The translations under genes were made by a program, and so were the position numbers. A stretch of 64,000 bases of DNA from TMP-24 sp046348855. GTDB lineage: Bacteria; Pseudomonadota; Alphaproteobacteria; Rhodobacterales; Rhodobacteraceae. The stretch is from contig JAXMDK010000001.1 of NCBI GenBank assembly GCA_046348855.1, forward strand, positions 62,001-126,000, in the 5' to 3' direction. Below, piece by piece: positions 32,862 to 39,757 of the stretch. The notes under the pieces are model-generated. The model was not told the DNA's origin and made no database searches. It saw only the letters and a program-made list of their open reading frames with translations. How positions within the stretch are numbered: position 1 is the stretch's first letter; each line of letters starts with the position of its first letter.

Positions 32862-33806
32862 ATGACCCAGCACTTCGTCTTCCTCCTGGTCGAGAACTTT
32901 TCGCATCTCGCCTTTTCCTGCGCGCTGGAACCGCTGCGCATCGCCAATCTGGTGGCGGGGCAGGAGCTTTACCGCTGGTCGCTGGCGTCCGAGGACGGGG
33001 TTTCGGCAACCTGCTCCAACCGCTCGGTGACGCTGGTGAACCGCGGGCTGGAACCCCTGTCGCATGTCGACCGGCTGTTCCTGATTTCCGGCATCCATGT
33101 GCAGGACCACACGACCCAGCCGGTGCTGAATTTCCTGCGCCGCGAAAAGGCGGTGGGCACGCCGATCGGCGCGATCTGCTCGGGTGCCTATGTGCTGGCC
33201 AGGGCCGGGTTCCTCAAGGGTGTCGAAACCGCCGTCCACTGGGAGTTCCACGATATCTTCGTCGAGGAATTCCCCGAGGTTGAGCTGGTGCGCAATGTCT
33301 TCGTCGCCAATGCCCGCCATATCACCGCCTCGGGCGGGACGGCGGCGGCCGACCTGATGCTGCACCTGATCGCCCGCGACCACGGGCAGGTCCTGGCGAC
33401 GGCGGTGGCGGACCAGATGGTCTATAACGCGGTGCGCGAAGGCACGGCGGCGCAGCGCGTGTCGCTGCAATCGCGGCTGGGGATGCGCAACACCCACCTG
33501 ACCCGCGCCATCGCCATCATAGAGGAAAACCTTGAAGAACCGATCCCGACCTGCGAGCTGGCCGACCGGCTGGGGATTTCCACCCGCCAGCTGGAGCGGC
33601 TGTTCGGGCGGTTCCTGAACACCTCGCCCAAGAAATATTTCATGGACCTGCGCCTGCACCGCGCCCGCAACATGATCGTGCAGACCGAAGCCTCGATCAC
33701 AGAGATCGCGGTGGCCTGCGGCTTCAACTCGACCTCGCACTTCTCCAAGGTGTTCCGCAAGCAGTTCGGGGTCTCGCCGGTGTCGCAGCGCGCCACGCTG
33801 GGGTAG
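32862..33806 (+). CDS. GlxA/GbdR-type AraC-family transcriptional regulator
   Basis: A 314-residue protein with an N-terminal DJ-1/PfpI-like domain (residues 1-175; nucleophile-elbow Cys in GAICSGAYVLARAG) and a C-terminal double helix-turn-helix (PTCELADRLGISTRQLERLFGRF; ITEIAVACGFNSTSHFSKVFRKQFGVSP). This is the layout of GbdR, CdhR and related sensors of betaines and carnitine. It follows the betaine transporter and probably activates this locus when substrate is present. Its TAG stop is the first three bases of a dispersed repeat. Confidence 0.88.
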   Translation: MTQHFVFLLVENFSHLAFSCALEPLRIANLVAGQELYRWSLASEDGVSATCSNRSVTLVNRGLEPLSHVDRLFLISGIHVQDHTTQPVLNFLRREKAVGTPIGAICSGAYVLARAGFLKGVETAVHWEFHDIFVEEFPEVELVRNVFVANARHITASGGTAAADLMLHLIARDHGQVLATAVADQMVYNAVREGTAAQRVSLQSRLGMRNTHLTRAIAIIEENLEEPIPTCELADRLGISTRQLERLFGRFLNTSPKKYFMDLRLHRARNMIVQTEASITEIAVACGFNSTSHFSKVFRKQFGVSPVSQRATLG

Positions 33807-34020
33807 GGCAAGATCATATCGATTGAGGCGTCGCGGGTCAGTTTTCACGCGACCCGGACCGATCAGGGGACGCACCGGTGGCGCGTCACCCGGTCCGTTG
33901 GCCGGAACGCAAGCGCAGGCCGTGCTCGGGGAGCACGGCTGGGGTTGTGTCACCGAACCGCCCGCCGCGCGAGGCAACGGCCTCGCACTCAGTCGCCGCC
34001 GCAGATTCCAGGTGATATGG
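33804..34020 (+). repeat. Dispersed intergenic repeat, copy 1
   Basis: Starts at the TAG stop of the AraC gene. Conserved blocks shared with the copy at 63640-63955 (inverted): TAGGGCRAGATCAYAT; GGTCAGTTTTCAC; CCCGGACCGATCAGG; GTGGCGCGTCACCCGGTCCG followed by TTGGCC; and GCGAGGCAACGGCCTCGC, which forms a 7-bp hairpin (33969-33986), followed by GCAGATTCCA. The middle part differs between copies and is shorter here. Confidence 0.8.
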
Positions 34021-34034
34021 CCGTGCCCCCGGCG

Positions 34035-35192
34035 TCAGCGCCGGCCGCCGACCCTGCGGCCCAGCCCGTCCAGCGCCCCGGCGCCCAGCCCAGCGAGAAG
34101 CCCCCAGAACGCCCCGCCGATGCCAAAGGCCGACACGCCCGAAGCGGTGACCATCAGGGTCACGGCGGCGGGAAAGCGACCTTCGGGCGCGCCGAAGGCG
34201 GCGCCGAGGGCGCCCATCAGCGGGCCGATCAGCGCCAGCCCGGCGACGGTGGTGATAAGCTCGGGCGGCAGGGCGGCGATTCCTGACAGGATCACCGTGC
34301 CGAAGATGCCAAGCCCGGCCCAGGCGGCGGCATAGGCGACGCCGACCATCCAACGGCGGCTGCGGTCGGGGTGGACGTCGTCGCCCAGGCAGATGGCGGC
34401 GGTGATCGCCGCCATGCTGATCGTGTGGGCGCCGAAGAGGCCGGCGATGGCCGACAGGATGCCGGTCGTGCCAAGGGCGCGGCGCACCGGCGGCTCGTAG
34501 CCCGCGCCGCGCAGGATGGCGAAGCCCGGCAGGTTCTGCGAGGCCATCGTCACCAGATAGAGCGGCAAGGCCAAGCCCAGGGCGGCGGCGGCCGACCAGG
34601 CCGGCGCGATCAGCGTCAGGTGCGGCAGGCGGGCGAAGCCGGCGGGCAGCGGCGTGCCCTGACCAAAGGTCAGCGCCAGCCCCGCCGCCAGTGCGGCAAG
34701 GACCGCGAACGCCGGGTTGACCAGCCGCACCACCAGGAAGGCCAGGATGATCGGCAGGACCAGCCAGGGCAGGGCGCTGGTCACCGACGGAAGCTTCAGG
34801 CAGAAGGGTAGAAGAACGCCGGCCAGCATGGCCGCGGCGGTCGCCGACGGGATGCGCGCCACCAGCCGCCCGAGCGGCCCGATCAGCCCGGTCAGCGCCA
34901 CCAGCACCCCGGTCAGGACGAACGCGCCCACCGCCTGGGCCATCGAATAGCCGTGGCTTGCCGCCAGAAGCGCTGCCCCCGGCGTCGACCAGGCCAGCAC
35001 CACTGGCGCCCGTGTCCAGCCCGACAAAAGCGCGCTGCCGATGGCCTTTGCCAGGCAGATGGCGAAGATCCACGATTCGGTTTCGGCCGGCGAAGCGCCG
35101 AGCGCGCGCGCCGCCGCAAGGACCAGCGCGATGGTCGACCCGTACCCGACCAGCGCCGCGACCAGCGCCGAAGACAGAAGTGAAATGCGCAT
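34035..35192 (-). CDS. BenE-family benzoate/H+ symporter-like membrane protein
   Basis: Start ATG 35192 has CGAGGGGAC in front; the frame is open further upstream, but only the part from MRISLLSS looks like protein. The 385-residue product has about 11-12 membrane helices and BenE-family landmarks (ETESWIFAICLAKAIGSALLSGW; NLPGFAILRGAGYEPPVRRALGTTGILSAIAGLFGAHTISMAAITAAICLG). BenE proteins are assigned as aromatic-acid/proton symporters; no benzoate genes are nearby, so the substrate here is open. Confidence 0.86.
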   Translation of the reverse strand: MRISLLSSALVAALVGYGSTIALVLAAARALGASPAETESWIFAICLAKAIGSALLSGWTRAPVVLAWSTPGAALLAASHGYSMAQAVGAFVLTGVLVALTGLIGPLGRLVARIPSATAAAMLAGVLLPFCLKLPSVTSALPWLVLPIILAFLVVRLVNPAFAVLAALAAGLALTFGQGTPLPAGFARLPHLTLIAPAWSAAAALGLALPLYLVTMASQNLPGFAILRGAGYEPPVRRALGTTGILSAIAGLFGAHTISMAAITAAICLGDDVHPDRSRRWMVGVAYAAAWAGLGIFGTVILSGIAALPPELITTVAGLALIGPLMGALGAAFGAPEGRFPAAVTLMVTASGVSAFGIGGAFWGLLAGLGAGALDGLGRRVGGRR

Positions 35193-35302
35193 GTCCCCTC
35201 GTTTGGCCCGCACCCTATCGCCGGCGGTGGCGCGCGGCAAGGCGGGGGCCGCAAGGCGGGGCGCTGCGGATGGATCGCGGAGAGGGGATGGCCAGAAAAG
35301 CA

Positions 35303-35344
35303 TGCGGCGACGGTCCCAGGGAGGAGGAGGGGACCATCGCCGCA
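35303..35344 (-). terminator. Terminal CCTCC-loop hairpin with T-run
   Basis: Last hairpin of the RNA array on the minus strand: a 15-bp stem with one G-U pair (arms 35303-35317 and 35330-35344), loop CTCCTCCTCCCT, followed downstream on the minus strand by GCTTTTCT. It can act as the intrinsic terminator of the DUF1127-RNA transcript while showing the same loop motif as the other hairpins. Confidence 0.65.
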
Positions 35345-35584
35345 GCTGGTGCGCCCGGTGGGAGGAACCGGGGCGCCTATGGTTCCGGCCTATGGCCGGT
35401 CGGAGAAGGTGGCCGGCGCCCCGCGGGGAGGAGGAAGCGGGGCGCCCTGGCCGGTCGCCGGCGCCCGAGGGAGGAGGGGGCAGCCGGAGATTCTGATCGG
35501 GCCATCTGGCCCGGAATTGGGGGCGGCGACGGGGGAGGAGATGTCGCCGCCTGTCCCGGCCCTGGGAGGGAGGAGCGGGCCGGG
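35304..35584 (-). ncRNA. CcsR/cuckoo-type sRNA array: six hairpins with CCTCC loops
   Basis: Read on the minus strand, right after the DUF1127 stop, six hairpins each expose a pyrimidine anti-Shine-Dalgarno loop: 35584-35555 (8 bp, loop has CTCCTCCC), 35551-35522 (9 bp perfect, loop ATCTCCTCCCCC), 35487-35458 (9 bp, one bulge, loop CCTCCTCCCTC), 35446-35415 (10 bp perfect, loop TTCCTCCTCCCC), 35376-35351 (9 bp, one bulge, loop TCCTCCC) and 35344-35303. Two plain hairpins (35513-35498, 35399-35385) lie between. In Rhodobacter sphaeroides the RpoH-dependent CcsR1-4 RNAs, with a conserved CCUCCUCCC motif, are cut from a transcript that also encodes the DUF1127 protein CcaF1. The match in order and motif is strong; processing sites here are unknown. 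Confidence 0.85.
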
Positions 35585-35591
35585 AAAACGG

Positions 35592-35801
35592 TTATTTCGT
35601 GTAGGCCGCGTCCAGCGCCACCTGTTCGATCATCGCCCGGTGCAGGCCAAGGTCGTTCAGGTCGCGGTCGCTCAGGCCTTCGAGTTCGCGCAGCGTCTGG
35701 CGATAGACCGAATAGCGGCGACGGTTGTCATTCAGGTAGGCGAAGAAAGCGCCGATACGGTCGAAAACGCTTGCGTTCGCGCGGACAATGGTAGTGTTCA
35801 T
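35592..35801 (-). CDS. ccaF1: DUF1127 small protein (CcaF1-like RNA-binding protein)
   Basis: A 69-residue basic protein, start ATG 35801 with GACGAGG upstream. The C-terminal DUF1127 motif reads YRQTLRELEGLSDRDLNDLGLHRAMIEQVA, preceded by a NRRRYSVYRQ basic patch. In R. sphaeroides CcaF1 binds RNA and helps mature the CcsR sRNAs that are transcribed directly behind it; here the same hairpin array follows 7 bases after the stop. The gene symbol is given by this analogy. Confidence 0.85.
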   Translation of the reverse strand: MNTTIVRANASVFDRIGAFFAYLNDNRRRYSVYRQTLRELEGLSDRDLNDLGLHRAMIEQVALDAAYTK

Positions 35802-35850
35802 CTTATGCCTCGTCTTTCATTCTTGGCACGTCATTCCGTGCTGTTGGCGT

Positions 35851-35880
35851 AAACATGGCACTCATGCTGCAACTGCACAA
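35851..35880 (-). promoter_or_regulatory. Candidate RpoH-type promoter of the DUF1127/sRNA operon
   Basis: On the minus strand TTGTGC (35880-35875), a 16-base spacer and CCATGTTT (35858-35851) lie about 50 bases upstream of the DUF1127 start. The -10 resembles heat-shock sigma (CCCATNT-like) boxes. In R. sphaeroides the equivalent operon is driven by RpoHI/RpoHII. The assignment is by eye. Confidence 0.35.
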
Positions 35881-36069
35881 TGGGGAGTAGCGTCAATGCT
35901 GCCATGCAGAAAATGCATAACTGTCACTGACCTAATTTGACGCCGGGGCAACAGGCAGGTAACGGCTTCGTGACGCATTCCAAAGGTTTTTTCGCCCTGC
36001 GACTTTTTTCGCCATTGTCGGCCGTATATCTGGCAGCCAACTGTTCACTGCATAGCCAAAGGACCCGAA

Positions 36070-37137
36070 ATGACCCTGTCCCGTGACCAGATCCTTGCCG
36101 CCCTTGCCCGCGTCGCGCTGCCCGACGGGGGCGACCTGGTATCGCGCGACATGGTGCGGGCGCTGACCATCGAGGGCGACCGGGTCAGCTTCGTGATCGA
36201 GGCGCCCGATCCCGACCAGGCCCGGCGGATGGAGCCGGTGCGCACCGCCGCCGACGCCGCGGTCAGGGCGCTGGGGGCGGGGCAGGTCGCCTCGGTCCTG
36301 ACGGCGCATGGCCCGGCCCCCAAGGCCGCGCCGCCGACGATGAAGATCGGCGGCCATCCGACGCCGCAGGCGGGGCCACAGCCGGTCAGCGGGGTCGACC
36401 GCATCCTCGCGGTGGCCTCGGGCAAGGGCGGGGTCGGCAAGTCGACCGTCTCGTCGAACCTCGCGGTGGCGCTGGCCCGCGAAGGGCGGCGGGTCGGGCT
36501 TCTGGACGCCGACATCTACGGCCCGTCGCAGCCGCGGATGATGGGCCTGTCGAAGCGCCCGGCCTCGCCCGACGGCAAGACCATCATCCCGCTGCAGGCC
36601 CACGGGGTCACGGTCATGTCGATCGGGCTGATGCTGAAGGAAAACGAGGCGGTGGTCTGGCGCGGGCCGATGCTGATGGGGGCCTTGCAGCAGCTTCTGG
36701 GGCAGGTCGCCTGGGGTAAGCTCGACGTGCTGATCGTCGACCTGCCGCCGGGAACCGGGGACGTGCAGCTGACGCTCTGCCAGAAGACCCACCTGACCGG
36801 GGCGCTGATCGTGTCGACGCCGCAGGATGTGGCGCTGATGGATGCGCGCCGGGCGATCGACATGTTCGGCAAGCTGAAGACGCCGGTGCTGGGCCTGATC
36901 GAGAACATGTCGAGCTATGTCTGCCCCAATTGCGGGCATGAGGAACATATCTTCGGCCACGGCGGGGTCCGGGCCGAGGCGGAACGCCTGGGTGCGCCGT
37001 TCCTGGGCGAGATACCCCTGTCGCTTGAGGTGCGGCTGGCGGGCGACGCCGGCACGCCGATTGCGGCGGGCGAGGGGCCGGTGGCCGAGGCCTATGCCGC
37101 CATTGCCCGGCGGCTGGTCGCGGGTGGCATGGCATAG
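36070..37137 (+). CDS. mrp: Mrp/ApbC/NBP35-type iron-sulfur carrier ATPase
   Basis: A 355-residue protein: N-terminal DUF59-like domain (residues 1-80), a Pro-rich linker, then a deviant Walker A SGKGGVGKSTVSSNLAVAL, DADIYGPSQPRMMG, DLPPGTGDVQLTLCQ and the Fe-S-binding CxxC in YVCPNCGHEEHIFG. It carries Fe-S clusters to apo-proteins in the cytoplasm. It starts at ATG 36070 and reads opposite to the stress RNA operon, with 268 bases between them. Confidence 0.92.
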   Translation: MTLSRDQILAALARVALPDGGDLVSRDMVRALTIEGDRVSFVIEAPDPDQARRMEPVRTAADAAVRALGAGQVASVLTAHGPAPKAAPPTMKIGGHPTPQAGPQPVSGVDRILAVASGKGGVGKSTVSSNLAVALAREGRRVGLLDADIYGPSQPRMMGLSKRPASPDGKTIIPLQAHGVTVMSIGLMLKENEAVVWRGPMLMGALQQLLGQVAWGKLDVLIVDLPPGTGDVQLTLCQKTHLTGALIVSTPQDVALMDARRAIDMFGKLKTPVLGLIENMSSYVCPNCGHEEHIFGHGGVRAEAERLGAPFLGEIPLSLEVRLAGDAGTPIAAGEGPVAEAYAAIARRLVAGGMA

Positions 37138-37147
37138 GGGCCTGCGA

Positions 37148-37166
37148 ATGGGGGCGCTGCCCCCAT
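37148..37166 (+). terminator. Hairpin downstream of mrp
   Basis: Perfect 8-bp stem ATGGGGGC / GCCCCCAT with loop GCT, 11 bases after the mrp stop and without a T-tract. Further on, CCCCCCGGAGTATTTTCGC (37202-37220) and a 5-bp GCCCC/GGGGC hairpin (37229-37242) lie before hisD. I recognise this CCGGAGTATTTT motif as common between genes of Rhodobacterales. Confidence 0.5.
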
Positions 37167-37310
37167 GGCGACGCCGTGCCGGTTTTGGGTGTTAGTGCGG
37201 CCCCCCGGAGTATTTTCGCAAGGAAAAAGCCCCGGACGGGGCAGGGCGGGTGGCGGCGGTCTTGAGGCCGGGGGCCGGCTTGCCTAAAGGAAGCGCAAAG
37301 GGAGAACCGC

Positions 37311-38615
37311 ATGCCCCAGTTTCTCGATACCGCCGATCCGGGCTTCGAGGCCGCCTTTGCCGCCTTTCTGACCACCAAGCGCGAGGATGCGCCCGACGTC
37401 GACCAGGCAGTGGCGGCGATCATCGCCGATGTCCGGGCGCGCGGCGACGCGGCGCTGGTCGAGATGACGGCGCGCTTCGACCGGCTGGAGCTGACGGCGG
37501 ACCGGCTGGCCTTTTCGGCGGCCGAGATCGAGGCGGAATGCCGCAAGGTCTCGCCCGAGGATCGCGCGGCGCTGGAACTGGCGGCGGTGCGCATCCGCGC
37601 CTACCACGAACGCCAGATGCCCGCCGACCAGAACTGGACCGACGAGGCCGGCGCGATGCTGGGCTGGCGCTGGGGGCCGGTGGCAGCAGCGGGGCTTTAC
37701 GTTCCGGGAGGGCTGGCCTCGTACCCGTCGTCGGTGCTGATGAACGCCATTCCGGCCAAGGTCGCGGGGGTCGGGCGGCTGGCGATCTGCTGTCCGACGC
37801 CGGGCGGGCAGGTCAATCCGCTGGTCCTGATGGCGGCGCGGCTGGCGGGGGTGGACGAGATCTACCGGATCGGCGGGGCGCAGGCGATCGCGGCGCTGGC
37901 CTATGGTACCGCGTCGATCCGGCCGGTGGACAAGATCACCGGACCGGGCAATGCCTATGTGGCTGCGGCCAAGCGGCGGGTGTTCGGGCGGGTGGGGATC
38001 GACATGATCGCCGGCCCGTCGGAGATCCTGGTGATCGCCGACCGCGACAATGACCCGGACTGGATCGCGCTCGACCTGCTGAGCCAGGCCGAGCATGACG
38101 AAAGCGCGCAGGCAATCCTCGTGACCGACGACGCGGGCTTTGGCCGGGCGGTGGCGGCGGCGGTCGAGGCGCGGCTCTCGACGCTGCCGCGCCGGGCGAT
38201 TGCCGCGGCCAGCTGGCGCGACTATGGCGCCATCATCACCGTGCGGTCGCTGGCCGAGGCGGCGGCCCTGTCGGACCGGGTGGCGCCCGAGCATCTGGAA
38301 CTGTGCGTGGCCGACCCCGAGGCGCTGGCGGCGCGCGTCCGCCACGTCGGCGCGATCTTCCTGGGCGCCCACACGCCCGAGGCCATCGGCGACTATGTCG
38401 GCGGGCCGAACCATGTCCTGCCCACCGCCCGGTCGGCGCGCTTTTCGTCGGGGCTGAGCGTGATGGACTTCCTCAAGCGCACGACGCTGGCGCGGATGAG
38501 CCCGGCGGCGCTGGCCGCCATTGGCCCGGCGGCGGTGCGGCTGGCGACGTCCGAAGGGCTTTCGGCCCATGCGCTTTCGGTGGACGCCCGGCTGGTGCGG
38601 CTGAACGGTGCTTGA
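37311..38615 (+). CDS. hisD: Histidinol dehydrogenase
   Basis: A 434-residue enzyme, normal length, start preceded by AAAGGGAGAA. It performs the last two steps of histidine synthesis, oxidising L-histidinol to L-histidine with NAD. Signature segments: GLYVPGGLASYPSSVLMNAIPAKVAGV, GGAQAIAALAYGTASIRPVDKITGPGN, FGRVGIDMIAGPSEILVIAD, the catalytic VAPEHLEL (Glu/His pair) and GPNHVLPTARSARFSSGLSVMDFLKR. It leads the conserved block hisD - UPF0262 - phosphatase. Confidence 0.96.
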   Translation: MPQFLDTADPGFEAAFAAFLTTKREDAPDVDQAVAAIIADVRARGDAALVEMTARFDRLELTADRLAFSAAEIEAECRKVSPEDRAALELAAVRIRAYHERQMPADQNWTDEAGAMLGWRWGPVAAAGLYVPGGLASYPSSVLMNAIPAKVAGVGRLAICCPTPGGQVNPLVLMAARLAGVDEIYRIGGAQAIAALAYGTASIRPVDKITGPGNAYVAAAKRRVFGRVGIDMIAGPSEILVIADRDNDPDWIALDLLSQAEHDESAQAILVTDDAGFGRAVAAAVEARLSTLPRRAIAAASWRDYGAIITVRSLAEAAALSDRVAPEHLELCVADPEALAARVRHVGAIFLGAHTPEAIGDYVGGPNHVLPTARSARFSSGLSVMDFLKRTTLARMSPAALAAIGPAAVRLATSEGLSAHALSVDARLVRLNGA

Positions 38616-38696
38616 CGGGCCACGCAATTCCCGCTTTTGAAGGGCGACCGAAGTTTCGTCCGCGGCCTTCCCCGCCCCGGCGAGGAGACGCCCAGG

Positions 38697-39173
38697 ATGA
38701 GCCGCATCTGCCATATAGAGATCGACGACAGCGGCCTGGCGGCGCCCACGCCGGAAATCGAGCAGGAACGCAAGGTGGCGATCTTCGACCTGCTCGAGGA
38801 CAATTCCTTTGCCTTGCCCGCCCGCAACGGCCAGTCGCTTGATGGTCCCTACCGGCTGGGCCTGTCGATCCGCGAGGGGCGGCTGGTCTTTGACATCGCG
38901 TCCGAGGAGGCGGCGCGGGTGGCCGAGTTCCATCTGTCTCTGGGGCCGTTCCGGCAGGTGGTGAAGGATTACTTCCAGATCTGCGAAAGCTATTTCGACG
39001 CGGTCAAGCGCCTGCCGCCGGCGCAGATCGAGGCGATCGACATGGCCCGGCGCGGTATCCACAATGAAGGCGCGCGGGTCTTGCAGGAACGGCTGGACGG
39101 CAAGGCGACGCTGGACACCGGCACGGCGCGGCGGCTCTTCACCCTCATCTGCGTGCTGCATTTCGGGGGCTGA
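38697..39173 (+). CDS. UPF0262 family protein
   Basis: Start chosen at ATG 38697 (GGCGAGGAGACG upstream); 158 residues, as usual for UPF0262. Recognisable segments: LDGPYRLGLSIREGRLVFDI, LGPFRQVVKDYFQICESYFDAVKRLPP, IDMARRGIHNEGARVLQERL and C-terminal RLFTLICVLHF. The family is almost confined to Alphaproteobacteria and typically lies after hisD; its function is unknown. Confidence 0.9.
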   Translation: MSRICHIEIDDSGLAAPTPEIEQERKVAIFDLLEDNSFALPARNGQSLDGPYRLGLSIREGRLVFDIASEEAARVAEFHLSLGPFRQVVKDYFQICESYFDAVKRLPPAQIEAIDMARRGIHNEGARVLQERLDGKATLDTGTARRLFTLICVLHFGG

Positions 39174-39174
39174 G

Positions 39175-39657
39175 GTGAACGGGGGAAAGCTGCCGCACTC
39201 GGTCCTCTTCTGCTGTGACTACAATGCCGTCCGCTCGCCCATGGCCGAAGGGATGATGAAGAAGTTCTATGGCCGTGCCACCTATGTCCAGTCGGCCGGG
39301 GTCAGGAACGACATGGAGATCGACGGCTTTTCGGTGGCGGTCTGCCAGGAGATCGGAGTGGAACTGTCGCGCCACCGGTCGCGGTCGTTCGACGAGATGA
39401 TGGAATGGGGCGACGACCTGTCGGGGTTCGACCTGGTCGTGGCCCTGTCTCCGGCCAGCCAGCGTCATGCGCTGGAGTTCACCCGGTTCTTTCATCTGGA
39501 CGTCGAATACTGGCCGATCCTCGACCCGACCGGCATCGGTGACACGCGCGAGGCGAAGCTGGCGGCCTACCGGCTGGCGCGCGACCAGATCCGCGCCAAG
39601 ATGATCGAGCGGTTCGGTGAGCCCCTGGCCGACGAGGCGCAGGCCGGCAGCGGATAG
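39175..39657 (+). CDS. Low-molecular-weight protein-tyrosine-phosphatase-like protein
   Basis: GTG start one base after the UPF0262 stop; 160 residues. The phosphatase loop Cys-x5-Arg is seen in FCCDYNAVRSPMAEG and a catalytic-type Asp in WPILDPTGIGD. It belongs to the LMW-PTP/arsenate-reductase fold. In Rhodobacterales this gene conventionally sits between UPF0262 and infA. Its last 40 bases overlap a possible upstream extension of the ClC gene, which I reject. Confidence 0.82.
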   Translation: MNGGKLPHSVLFCCDYNAVRSPMAEGMMKKFYGRATYVQSAGVRNDMEIDGFSVAVCQEIGVELSRHRSRSFDEMMEWGDDLSGFDLVVALSPASQRHALEFTRFFHLDVEYWPILDPTGIGDTREAKLAAYRLARDQIRAKMIERFGEPLADEAQAGSG

Positions 39658-39757
39658 GCTGTCGCCGGCCCTCGGCGCGCGATCATTTGATCGGCGGTCG
39701 CGCTTTCGCCTGCCGGCGCCGGGGCGTATGGGGGAAAAAACGGCAGAGGCGATCCCG

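Noticed and set aside
33823..34335. Open frame covering the dispersed repeat and the BenE 3' end
   Set aside because: The protein-like look comes from the repeat itself; the same peptide pattern recurs at the inverted copy at 63.7 kb.
35303..35590. CRISPR-like repetition in the purine/pyrimidine-rich stretch
   Set aside because: The repeated parts are hairpin loops within different stems, with irregular spacing; there are no constant repeats and spacers.
35349..35852. Gly/Pro-rich open frames over the hairpin array
   Set aside because: They arise from GGAGG runs of the RNA array and run through the DUF1127 gene on the opposite strand.
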